64,000 nucleotides of DNA from Mustela lutreola. Its lineage: Eukaryota > Chordata > Mammalia > Carnivora > Mustelidae. How positions within the stretch are numbered: the stretch's first letter is position 1; the number at the start of each line of letters is the position of its first letter. Location: assembly GCF_030435805.1 (NCBI RefSeq), contig NC_081293.1:191383546-191447545 (forward strand), read 5' to 3'. The notes under the pieces were generated by a model. The model was not told the DNA's origin, searched no databases, and was given only the letters and a program-made list of their open reading frames with translations. The position numbers and the translations under genes were made by a program. Shown here piece by piece: positions 33,070-43,300 of this stretch.

Positions 33070-33190
33070 CAATTGTTTTTTGCTCTGGCTTTGGTATGAA
33101 TTGCTCTGTGACTTTGGGCATGTCATTTAAACTCCCTGGATCTCAGTTTCATCATTTGTGAAACAAGGATTGTATTAGACTGCTAAGGAT
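33070..33190 (+). repeat. MIR fragment
   Basis: 'gctctgtgactttgggcatg', 'tcatttaaactccctggatc' and 'tcagtttcatcatttgtgaa' match the MIR core order. Confidence 0.75.
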
Positions 33191-33852
33191 TCTGCAGTTC
33201 TGGAAGTCTCTTTATTAGTGTGGACATTACAGTATTCTGCTTTCATCCTGGAAATGGGGTCTGAGGCTGGAATAGGCTGCTGTGGGTTCCAGACTGTGGT
33301 CTTGAGGAGCTAGGAGTAATTGTCTCCTTTGAGCCTGATCCACGCCAGGAATTTCATTGGCAATCAGTATTTTATATACTATTGGGACCCCTAGCCCTTG
33401 GAGATAATTCACTTCCTGCACAGCCTATGTAGCCCCAGACCTGCTGCTTGTCAGATCTTTCTCTTTACTCTTTTGGAATTGCAGTGCCCTCACCCACTTC
33501 TCTACCCCCTACTTCTCCACCCACTATCTCCTTGCCACAAGAATTTCCTGTTGCTGTGAATAGTTTATTCACTTCCATTGAACTACTATATCTGGTTTTC
33601 AGTTATGCACATTTCCCATTCATTTCTTTCCACTTGGTTGGTCTTATTTTGTTTGTTTGTTTTTTACCAGAATTAGCTTTTTCCCATCTTTCCCCAATGA
33701 AATGTCAAGAGGCACCTTGACAGGAAGGCTGATGACTGCTGTACTTGATGGCAGTTTTAATAGCCTCGGATACACAGCTTATTACTAATTAGCTGTCATG
33801 AGAGGGTCTGAATACTCTTCAGTGTCCTATCTTTCTACACACTAGCAAAACA
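33191..33852. other. Intergenic, no feature recognised
   Basis: Unassigned. No gene. Confidence 0.5.
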
Positions 33853-34059
33853 TTTTTTTAAAGATTTATTTATTAGAGAGAGAGAAAGAACTCTATTGCC
33901 TGAGTGGGGGTTGGGCAGAGGAAGAGGGAGAGAATCTCAAGCAGACTCCCCACTGAGCATGGAGCCTGAGGTGGGCCTGATCCCAGGACCTAGGAGGTCA
34001 TGAGCTGAGCCAGAATCAGAAGTGGGTTGCTTAACTGATTGAGCCACCTAGGGACACCC
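33853..34059 (-). repeat. Can-SINE, reverse
   Basis: 'tttttaaagatttatttatt', 'caagcagactccccactgag', 'gaggtcatgagctgagccag' and 'gcttaactgattgagccac'. Confidence 0.9.
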
Positions 34060-34235
34060 CAGTAAAATTGCTTAAATGGTATTTCTGTGCTTTGATCTTT
34101 TCTCTGCGCCTAAGCAAATATGCAACTTGGGGGAAACCCCTTAAGTTGGAGGGAGGGGAGATGCGATGAGAAAGGGAAGATTTGGCAACTAATATTTAAT
34201 GAGTACCAAGCACTGTATAAGAAGCATCTCCTTGG

Positions 34236-34431
34236 GGACGCCTGGGTGGCTCAGTGGGTTAAAGCCTCTGCCTTCGGCTCAGGTCATGATCCCAGGGACC
34301 TGGGATCGTGCCCCAGCATCAGGCTTTCTGCTCAACAGGGAGCCTGCTTCCTCCTCTCTCTCTGCCTGTCTCTGCCTACTTGTGATCTCTGTCTGTCAGA
34401 TAAATGAATAAAATCTTAAAAAAAAAAAAAA
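34236..34431 (+). repeat. Can-SINE, mustelid type, young
   Basis: Head 'ggacgcctgggtggctcagt', then 'gccttcggctcaggtcatga', 'gagcctgcttcctcctctct', 'ctgcctacttgtgatctctg' and a pure A tail. The 15-bp duplication 'gaagcatctccttgg' / 'gaaccatctccttgg' lies at 34221-34235 and 34432-34446. Confidence 0.97.
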
Positions 34432-34577
34432 GAACCATCTCCTTGGAACTTTATATAATTTCCTTACTGTGTATTGACATTGGACAGGTACAGTACAGCT
34501 CCTTTCTGGAAAAGAAGTCTTTCCTTAATAGATTGACAGCACACAGGACGTCCAGACAACCTTTATTTCAAGATCAA

Positions 34578-34607
34578 CTTGCCAAAAAAAAAAAAAAAAA
34601 AAAAAAG
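34578..34607. repeat. Poly(A) tract
   Basis: About 24 uninterrupted A residues. 'agatcaacttgcc' before and 'agatcagctttcc' after look like a weak duplication, but no element body is recognisable. Confidence 0.8.
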
Positions 34608-35833
34608 ATCAGCTTTCCTTTAGATGGGGTAAATACATTCTTCTTGGATGTTCAGTGAAAATATACCTTCCTTGTTTTCAGTAATGATCTTATCTCTCTA
34701 AGTCTACATCCTGATGGGTAGTATGGAAAGGGGGGAAAAGCAAACAATATAGCATGCCAATTAAAAATATCTTAGTTCCCTACAGTACAGTCTCTTTTAA
34801 CTTAAAATAATTTTTCCAAGTAAATATTTAATTAATTCAAAATTTAACCTTTGATCAGAATGGCTTATTTCTTTTTCTCCTTTTCTTGAGGTGACGTTTG
34901 TGTAGAAGAGAAAACTGATACTATGGAATATGGCAGGACTTGGGTTGGGGGTGTAGAATCACTCTTACCTCATGCTCATACTGGTGCTCCTCTCTGCAGT
35001 TGGGCATTTACTCTTATCTATGAATATGTACATAGCCTTTCTGTTGAGAATCTAGATCTTGCCCTTGACATCACTGTTGGAAGTCTGTGGCATTGTCAGG
35101 GCTCAGTGGCAATCTTTGTGTTGAAATGGTCCCCCATCAGGGTTTTCTGATGTGATCCCCTCCCCACACACACACCACCACCACCACCACCACCACCACC
35201 ACCACCACCCACCTCCAAGAACCAACTCCAATTCCTTCTGGGGCCCTAGCTAAGGAACTTCACTTTTTTTGCCCCTCCTTTCTAAAATGCTGATCCTCCC
35301 TTAGCAGGTTGTCTTATTCTATACCACATTGGAGGCATGCAGAATTGGGACATATATCCTGCAACCTAGTTGCCAGGAACATGTCTCAGATTGACGTATT
35401 TGGTGTGCTCCTCCACTGCAGCTCTGAAATCCCTTAACCTCTTTGGAGTTTCTGAGCCACCTCGAACAATCATGTCTTGACAGGTCTCCAGTGCGGATCA
35501 GGAAAGTATTTCCACTCTTGACCCTCTCCTCACCTATCACTTCTCTATCCTCGGGGAACTTGTCCCTCAAAGATATGGTCAGGACACATATATTAGACTT
35601 CTGCTTCCATTACTTTTTTTCTTCCTTTATTTCTTCCCATACCTGTGTCAGTGGGAAAGGTTTTTCTCCTCTAAGGAATGCAGGGATGTCCCCTATGTCC
35701 TTTCCTGAATTCCCTGTGCTCCTAGTTTATTAAAATCTCAGTTTGGTAATTCAAATCCAAAGACTTTGGGTGCTTCAGGACAATAAGGAGTGTAGAATTA
35801 ATCAAGATTAAACTATATTAATCTGATATACCT
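34608..35833. other. Intergenic, no gene recognised
   Basis: Unassigned apart from the (CCA)n array at 35171-35209. Confidence 0.5.
35171..35209. repeat. (CCA)n microsatellite
   Basis: About a dozen CCA/ACC units in a row. Confidence 0.96.
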
Positions 35834-36009
35834 GGGTGCCTGGGTGGTTCAGTTGATTAAGTATCTGATTCTTGATTTTGGCTCAGGTTAGGATCTCGGG
35901 GTTGTAGGATGCACCCCAGTACACCAGACTCCATGCTGAGTGTGAGTCTCCTTGAGATTCTGTCTCCCTCTCCCTCTGCCCCTCTTAAAAATACAAAAAA
36001 CAAAAAAAC
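35834..36009 (+). repeat. Can-SINE, forward, diverged
   Basis: 'gggtgcctgggtggttcagt', 'gattcttgattttggctcag', 'actccatgctgagtgtgagt' and an A-rich tail. Confidence 0.92.
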
Positions 36010-37051
36010 TAATAATCCCAAAGTATTATTTGTTATACCCACTCTTTTTCACATAGTGCTCATCTTTCAGGAGGAATCAGGTACCTCTTCTGTCCTCTGT
36101 TCAGCTCATCATACCTGCCCCCACTGGACAAGTTGGATCTTCATTTTCAACTCCCTCAGTTTCCATTGAGGATATTCTCCTCACTTCTCTCTCCATGAGC
36201 TCTTTTAGTCTTTGTGCTCCATATGCATCCCGGCTATGATCTAGAGTACAGTTTCTTCTTGGTCTTTGGCCTGGGTTGCCAGCCATTCTGTCCCATTCTG
36301 TTCTTCCATGTTTACAACTGACTGGGCCTATGGACCATATGGGTGGAGGGGATGGAGGGATGTAGCCACACATATCTGACTGCAGGACCAAGCAACAACA
36401 TGATAATCAGATTGTGATCACTAAGCAAAAGGTATGTGAAATATTTTGCTAAAAGACCCTGTTTGAATCTACTTGAGAGGCCCTTCTCAGTTCCCCTTGC
36501 TTAATACAGGGTTGGTCATAACTTGGGGACAGGGTATGTGCCGTGTCCTAAGGAATGAGAGAGGGAAACATTAATCTGTCAAATTCAGGTAGACACAGAC
36601 CTGGCCAGAGCTGGACAATTGGTAAAGAACCAGTGCAGATGAGAATCAATATATGTCTGATGTCAAATCTTACACTTTTTTTTGCTAGACCATACTGCCT
36701 CCACCATTCCTCCCTTTCTAAAATGATGTGGTTGCAAATGGAAGAATGCGGAGGTCTCTCGATGCTCTGACTTTCTGAAATTCTCTACATAGAGATATGC
36801 AAAAGGGGAGGCAGTATCTTTCTGCTTCAGAATCTTTTCCATGTCCCAATTAAGCAAAACCATATCTCTTTATACTCAAAAGGAGCAGGGAAAATGTTTC
36901 TGACTGGGTGTTTCCTGCTACTCTTAGATATGGTTGCTTCCTGGCCTTTATACGAGGAAACTGACTTGTTTTTTTCCTTTGAAGTCTGCTGACTCACTTC
37001 TAGGCCTAAACATTTGCCTCAATTTTGCCTTAACACTTTGGGTCCTGTGGT
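36010..37051. other. Intergenic, no feature recognised
   Basis: Unassigned. Frames of up to 96 codons without family features. Confidence 0.5.
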
Positions 37052-37420
37052 AGGCTAAATAATGCCCCCATCTCCCCACTAATGTCTACATCCTGATCTC
37101 TGGAGCCTATGAATTTTACCTTCTATGGCAGAGGAGTTAAGTGATTAAGTTAAGAATTCTCAGATGGGGAGATTATCTGGGATGGTCCTGGATATCCCCA
37201 ATATTATCACTAAATGCTAGAGCCCCTTCTCAACTGAGGCAGCAAGAAGTGTCCCTCAACGTGAACTAAGGCTGGCGGAGGAATCACCTATTCTGAGGAA
37301 AGCAGAATTCCTAACTTGTACTGTCTATTGGGGGACAAGATGGTCAGAAAATTCTGCAAACAGAGTCCACAGTCTGAGGGACAGAGATGGAGAGGCAGAA
37401 GGTCAGATGCAAGAAGATAA
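37052..37420 (+). mobile_element. LTR fossil, MLT1-like (MaLR)
   Basis: 'taggctaaataatgccccca', 'atgtctacatcctgatctct', 'gattaagttaagaattctca' and 'gatggggagattatctggga' follow the order of an old MaLR-class LTR. No internal genes are visible. Ancient and decayed; subfamily uncertain. Confidence 0.55.
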
Positions 37421-37530
37421 GGCAAGGTACGGAGAACAAAGCAGAAACATTATTAATTGTGAATTAATGGCAGGGGAACCTCGGGTTGAAGAATAAGGAA
37501 AGAGAAAGAATAAGGAAAGAGATGAGAATC

Positions 37531-37830
37531 TGTATTAGATTCCTATTGCCGCTAAAATAAATGACCACACATTTAGTGGTTTAAAACAAAACAAATTTAT
37601 TATCTTATAGTTCTGGGTGTCAGAAGTCCAAAACCTTTTTACTGGGCTCAGGTCAAGCTGTTGGCAAGGCTTGTTCCTCTTGGAGACTTCAGAAGAGAAC
37701 ACTTTCCTTGCCTTTTTTAGAGGCCACCTGCCTTCCTTGACTCGTGACTGCTTCCTCATATCACTGCTGACTCTTCTTTCTATCAACACATCTTTTTCTG
37801 ACTCCGATCTTCCTGCCTTTCATGTGGTAA
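37531..37830 (-). mobile_element. LTR fossil, MLT1-like (MaLR), opposite orientation
   Basis: 'tgtattagattcctattgcc', 'cacacatttagtggtttaaa', 'acaaatttattatcttatag' and 'ttctgggtgtcagaagtcc' are the reversed MaLR LTR end, with a poly(A)-signal-like motif on the minus strand. Ancient; subfamily uncertain. Confidence 0.6.
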
Positions 37831-38279
37831 GTGTGGAGTGCAGGCATGTCTGTGCTATAGCTTTATAAAAAGCTACTTTTAATACTGAAATAATAATATT
37901 TTGGGGACTGAAAGTACCTGGAGAGTTTTTACTTTCCAAGAGGAGCCAGGGCATCAATGCTCCATGTTGTGGATTTGGTTCAGGAATGGGGGAAGAACTA
38001 TCCCCATGGTGTAGGTTTGAGAGTATGGGGGTCAAAAGGAATAAAGTTAGTTGGCTAATACTCTGAGAATTCAGCATGTTCAGTTAACCATTTCTTAGTT
38101 TCCAGAATATGATAGACTTGAGATCTTGTGGTTTGAAGCCTGGAATTCCATCTTGGCCATGACCTTTTCCCAAGACTATCAAACCTGTTTCGGGCTTGGA
38201 TGGACTCTGTGTAGCCAAGGTTGTTTTATTTACTTAGCAGACCGTGGCCTGCCTGAGGTACTAATGCCTGGTGACTAAA
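37831..38279. other. Intergenic, no feature recognised
   Basis: Unassigned. Confidence 0.5.
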
Positions 38280-38590
38280 GGCATAAGTTCTAAACTCTGA
38301 ATGCATGCATTTAAATCTTGGCTCTCCTCCAGTACATTTATGACATTGGACAAGTTAAAGTCTCTGTTGCCTCAGTTTGCTCAGATGTCAAAAGGAAAGA
38401 ATGATAAAATGAAAGCCAGTGTTACTTCCACTCCAGCAGGTAATTAAACATGATTTGAGTTGTTTCTCCACATTTTTTCACTATTGGCTGGGACCTGGCA
38501 GCCATTGCATGACTGTGGGGCTTTCATGAGGATTAAATGAGGTAGTCCATGTAAAGCACTGAGCACAGTGTCTAGTCTATGGTGAACCCC
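38280..38590 (+). repeat. MIR, interrupted by an unnamed repeat
   Basis: 'aaatcttggctctcctccag', 'gacattggacaagttaaagt' and 'cctcagtttgctcagatgtc' precede the interruption (about 38420-38512). 'catgaggattaaatgaggta' and 'catgtaaagcactgagcaca' follow it, so the MIR order is kept across the insert. Confidence 0.75.
38420..38512. repeat. Unnamed interspersed repeat, copy A
   Basis: 'ttacttccactccagcaggt', 'aattaaacatgatttgagtt' and 'tggctgggacctggcagcca'. It matches 47396-47490 at roughly three quarters of positions by eye and sits inside a MIR. I do not recognise the family. Confidence 0.6.
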
Positions 38591-39039
38591 CCACAAATGT
38601 GAGGTATTTTTATGTTTGAAATACTGCCAACACTTCATTTTTAAATTTTTCTTCCAAATTTTTATTTAAACTCAAGTTAGTTAACATACAGAGTAATATT
38701 GGCTTCAGAAGTAGAATTTAGTTATTCATCACTTGCATATAACACCCTGTGCTCATCCTAACAAGTGCCCTTTTTAATGCCCATCACTCATTTAGCCCAT
38801 TCCCCGCTCAACTCCACCTTCAGTTTGTTAAGAGCCTATGGTTTACTTCCCTTTCTCTCTTTTGCTTTTCCCTTCCCATATATTCATCTTTTTTGTTTCC
38901 GAAATTCCACATGAGTGAAATCACGTGGTACTTGTTTTTATCAGACTGACTTATTTTGCTTAGCATAATGCACTCTAGCTCCAGCCATGTCACTGCAAAT
39001 GGCAAGATTTCATTCTTTTGATGGCTGAGTAATATTCCA

Positions 39040-39128
39040 TTGTGTGTGTGTGTATGTGTGTATGTATATGTGTATGTATATGTATACATACACATATACA
39101 TGCATACACACATATACACATACACACA
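39040..39128. repeat. Palindromic TG/CA microsatellite inside L1
   Basis: A TG/TATG-rich left half is followed by a CA/CATA-rich right half, centred on 'tatgtatacata' near 39083. The two halves are close reverse complements, so the array could fold into a long hairpin. Confidence 0.88.
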
Positions 39129-39656
39129 CCACATCTTCTTTATCCATTCATCAGTCAGTGTACACTCAGGCTCTTTCCATAGTTTGGCTATTGTTGATAA
39201 GGCTGCTATAAATATCAGGGTGCATGTACCCTGTCTAATCTGTATTTTTGTATCTTTTAGGTAAATACCTTGTGTGCAATTTCTGGGTTCCAGGGTATTC
39301 TATTTTTAACTTTTAAGGAACCTTCATACTGTTTTCTAGTGCAGCTGCACCTGTTTGCATTCCCACAGCAGTGTAAGAAGTTTCCCCCTTTTCCACATAC
39401 TCACAAACATCTGTTGTTTCTCGTGTTGTTAATTTTAGCCATTCTGACAGGGTGAGGTGCTAGCTCATCGTGGTTTTGATTTGCATTTCCCTGATGCTGA
39501 GTGATGTTGAGCATCTTTTCTTGTGTCTATTAGCCATCTGGATGTCTTTGGAAAAGTGTCTATTCATGTCTTCTGCCCATTTATTGGCTAGATTATTTGT
39601 TTCTTGGGTGTTGAGTTTGATAAGTTCTTTATTGATTTTGGATACTAGCTCTTTAT

Positions 39657-40953
39657 TTTTTTATTTTTTATAAACATATATTTTTATCCCCAGGGGTACA
39701 GGTCTGTGAATCACCAGGTTTACACACTTCACAGCACTCACCAAAGCACATACCCTCCCCAATGTCCATAATCCCACTCCCTTCTCCCAAACCCCCTCCC
39801 CCCAGCAACCCTCAGTTTGTTTTGTGAGATTAAGAGTCACTTATGGTTTGTCTCCCTCCCAATCCCATCTTCTTTCATTGATTCTTCTCCTACCCACTTA
39901 AGCCCCCATGTTGCATCACCACTTCCTCATATCAGGGAGATCATATGATAGTTGTCTTTCTCTGCTTGACTTATTTCGCTAAGCATGATACGCTCTAGTT
40001 CCATCCATGTTGTCGCAAATGGCAAGATTTCATTTCTTTTGATGGCTGCATAGTATTCCATTGTGTATATATACCACATCTTCTTGATCCATTCATCTGT
40101 TGATGGACATCTAGGTTCTTTCCATAGTTTGGCTATTGTGGACATTGCTGCTATAAACATTCGGGTGCCCCTTTGGATCACTACGTTTGTATCTTTAGGG
40201 TAAATACCCAATAGTGCAATTGCTGGGTCATAGGGCAGTTCTATTTTCAACATTTTGAGGAACCTCCATGCTGTTTTCCAGAGTGGCTGCACCAGCTTGC
40301 ATTCCCACCAACAGTGTAGGAGGGTTCCCCTTTCTCCGCATCCTCGCCAGCATCTGTCATTTCCTGACTTGTTGATTTTAGCCATTCTGACTGGTGTGAG
40401 GTGATATCGCATTGTGGTTTTGATTTGTATTTCCCTGATGCCGAGTGATATGGAGCACTTTTTCATGTGTCTGTTGGCCATCTGGATGTCTTCTTTGCAG
40501 AAATGTCTGTTCATGTCCTCTACCCATTTCTTGATTGGATTATTTGTTCTTTGGGTGTTGAGTTTGCTAAGTTCTTTATAGATTCTGGACACTAGTCCTT
40601 TATCTGATATGTCGTTTGCAAATATCTTCTCCCATTCTGTCAGTTGTCTTTTGATTTTGTTAACTGTTTCCTTTGCTGTGCAAAAGCTTTTGATCTTGAT
40701 GAAATCCCAATAGTTCATTTTTCCCCTTGCCTTTTGCGTTGTTCCTAGGAAGATGTTGCTGCGGCAGAGGTCGAAGAGGTTGCTGCCTGTGTTCTCCTCA
40801 AGGATTTTGATGGATTCCTTTCGCACATTGAGGTCCTTCATCCATTTTGAGTCTATTTTTGTGTGTGGTGTAAGGAAATGGTCCAATTTCATTTTTCTGC
40901 ATGTGGCTGTCCAATTTTCCCAGCACCATTTATTGAAGAGGCTGTCTTTTTTT
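39657..40953 (-). mobile_element. Young carnivore L1, 5'-truncated
   Basis: Reversed L1 with 3' UTR at 39657-39926 and an unbroken 321-codon stretch of the ORF2 C-terminus (40892-39927). That stretch runs from '[20 protein letters not shown]' through '[19 protein letters not shown]' and '[19 protein letters not shown]' to '[17 protein letters not shown]'. It begins inside ORF2 at the 'aaaaagacagcc' word. A 17-bp duplication 'ggatactagctctttat' lies at 39640-39656 and 40954-40970. Nearly identical to the matching parts of the L1 at 6337-8070, so both are recent. Confidence 0.96.
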
Positions 40954-41063
40954 GGATACTAGCTCTTTATCTGATAAGACATTTGGAAATATCTTGTCCC
41001 ATTCTTGTAAACTGCCTTTTAATTTTGTTGATTGTTTTCTTCCCTGCCTGGAAGGTTTTTATC

Positions 41064-41257
41064 TTTTTTTGTTTTTTTAAGATTTAATTTAATTATTTGA
41101 AAGAGAGAACATGAAGGGGGGGGTGGGACAAAAAGAGAGGGAGAAGCAGACTCCCCATTGAGCAGGGATCTCAACGTGGGGCTCCATCTCAGGACCCTGA
41201 GATCATGACCTGAACTGGAGGCAGACATTTAATCGACTGAGCTACCCATGTGCCCCT
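41064..41257 (-). repeat. Can-SINE in L1, reverse
   Basis: 'agatttaatttaattatttg', 'gagaagcagactccccattg', 'gatcatgacctgaactggag' and 'taatcgactgagctaccca'. Flanks 'aaggtttttatct' / 'aagctttttatct' are an imperfect duplication. Confidence 0.92.
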
Positions 41258-41810
41258 AGAAGCTTTTTATCTCAGTGAAGTCCCAATAGCTCATTTTTGC
41301 TTTTGTTTCTGGCAGCATATATCTAGCAGAAGTTGCTATGGCCAAGGTCAAAGAGGTTATTGCCTGTGTTCTTCTCTAGGATTTTGATGGATTCCTGTCT
41401 CACATTTAGGTCTTTAATCCACTTTGAATTTATTTTTGGGTATGGTGTAAGAAACTGGTCCAGTTTCATTCTTCTACATGTTGTTGTTCAATTTTTCCAG
41501 CACCATTTGTTGAAAAGACTGCCTTTTTTCTATTGGATATTTTATTCTGCTTGTCAAAGATTAGTTAATCATACAGTTATAGGTCAATTTCTGGCTTTTC
41601 TCTTCCATTTCATTACTTGATTTGTCTGTTTTTGTGCCAGTACCATACTGTCTTGGTGACTACAGTTTTGTAATATAGCATGAAGTCCAGAAATGTGATG
41701 TCTACAGCTTTGCTTTGCTTTTTCAGGATTGCTTTGGCTATTTGTGGTCTTTTGTAGTTCTGTACAAATTTCAGGATTGTTTGTTCTAGCTCTGTGAAAA
41801 ATTACCACCA

Positions 41811-42769
41811 ACACTTTAGAAGAGAGGTGCTAGTCAAACTAGTGCTACAAATAGAAAGTAAAATTTTTCCTTCATACATTTACTTCTATCCTGTTGAGCC
41901 TTGTAAACTCAATTTTTTCTAGTTTTCCCTTTTGCAAAATACAAGCTGTTCCAACAGTTCTCTGCATCAAAATCAAAGTGTTTTATGCTGATTTGGGAAT
42001 TTTGTGAGACATTTTGGAAGTATCTTTTTAGAAGCTTCCATGGCTTCCATGGTTTTGTTACCCCTCAAACTTTGCATTAAGTGCAGAAAGCTTCAGAACT
42101 CCTGGCCCATGGAGCTGTGGAGGGCAGCTGGGTCTAGCCCACAAGCAGAGGCTAGATTCCAGCTCAGGAAGCCTTCTTCCAGCCAGGTGAGGTGGGTATG
42201 GGGACACTGAGGCATCAGGGAAGTTATAAAAGAAAATGAGTATAGGGGCTGGGAATGATTATCAAAGAGCAAATATGGGTCCAGAAGCTATCCACAGAGA
42301 TAAGAACCCCTTATCATCTCGCCCCTGCTCCTATTAACAGTGAACTTACTGCTGGTGTCATAAAGGGTGGAGATGGAAGGGTCTGTCTTAGAAACTGCCT
42401 TATAGACGTCTTCCCTCTCTCCATCTATCTCCAAGTCCAGTGGGCGAAAAAAATCCAAAGGAATTCCCTCAGCTGCCATAAGAAAGTCACCTGACTTTTC
42501 TGATCTGTACTTGCAGATGGGGGTTCAACTTCTCTTCATCATAGAAAAGGAAAAAAACTTCATTTGCATTGTGTTTAATTATTTTTAAGGAATTTCATCA
42601 GCACTATCTCACTGGGGAAGGAGAAATCGAGGCTGAATTGGGCTATATAAATTTTTCCAAGGTTAAATATTTCCTAAATCTTACTCCAAGGGTTCTGACT
42701 CCAGCCTACATTAGATTGGCTCTTTGCATTTATTAATGGCCAAATCTAACCATCTAGGAAAAGTCTATT
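41811..42769. other. Intergenic, no gene recognised
   Basis: Unassigned. The stretch 42030-42240 is more GC-rich than its surroundings, but shows no protein-family features. Confidence 0.45.
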
Positions 42770-43300
42770 CTTTTCTTTTTAAATTGAAGTATAGTTGACA
42801 CACCATGTTATGCAGTTTCAGGTGTTCACTGTTGTGATTCCACAGCTCTATACATTATACTTTTTTCACCACAAGTGTAGCCACCATCTGTCACCAAACA
42901 ATGCTATTACAATAGCACTATGTTCCCTGTGGGGTACCTCTCATCCCCAAGACTTATTCATTCCATAACTGAAAGCCCGTACCTCCCGCTCTCTACTCAT
43001 TTTTGTCCATCCCCCCCATCATTTTGTTCTCTGTATTTATGGATCTGTTTCTGCTTTTTTGTTTCTTAATTTTTTTTATTTTTAGATTCCACATATAGGT
43101 GAAATCATATGGTATTTGTCTTTCTCTGACTTATTTCATAGCATAAACTTCTCAGTATACCCATGTTGTCTCAAATGTCAAGATCTCATTCTTTTTTTTT
43201 TTTTCATTCTTTTTCATGACTGAGTAACATTCCATTATATCTACCTCATATCTTCTTTATCTGTCCTTCTATTGATGGATGTAGGTTGGCTCTTTTAAGA
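42770..43300 (-). repeat. L1 (L1MA-type) 3' region, reverse
   Basis: 'aaattgaagtatagttgaca', 'tgttatgcagtttcaggtgt', 'gattccacatataggtgaaa' and 'gagtaacattccattatatc' follow reversed L1MA 3' UTR to ORF2 end. Confidence 0.82.

Larger units (their letters stand above)
38647..41810 (-). mobile_element. Older carnivore L1, split by a younger L1 and a SINE
   Basis: Reversed L1: 3' UTR from 38647 ('actcaagttagttaacatac', 'gcatataacaccctgtgctc'), then degraded ORF2 to 39639. It resumes at 40971 ('ctgataagacatttggaaat'), is cut by a SINE at 41064-41257, and continues to about 41810 ('accatactgtcttggtgact', 'gcatgaagtccagaaatgtg'). The outer pieces join in L1 order once the inserts are ignored. ORF2 is broken in several places. 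Confidence 0.88.

Noticed and set aside
37052-37830. Two MaLR-like LTRs in opposite orientation, considered as ends of one element
   Set aside because: LTRs of one element lie in the same orientation. These are reversed and have no internal sequence between them, so they are separate fossils.
42030-42240. GC-richer patch ending in a GT-containing word, considered as an exon
   Set aside because: No protein-family similarity, and only an isolated donor-like word. Not enough to call.
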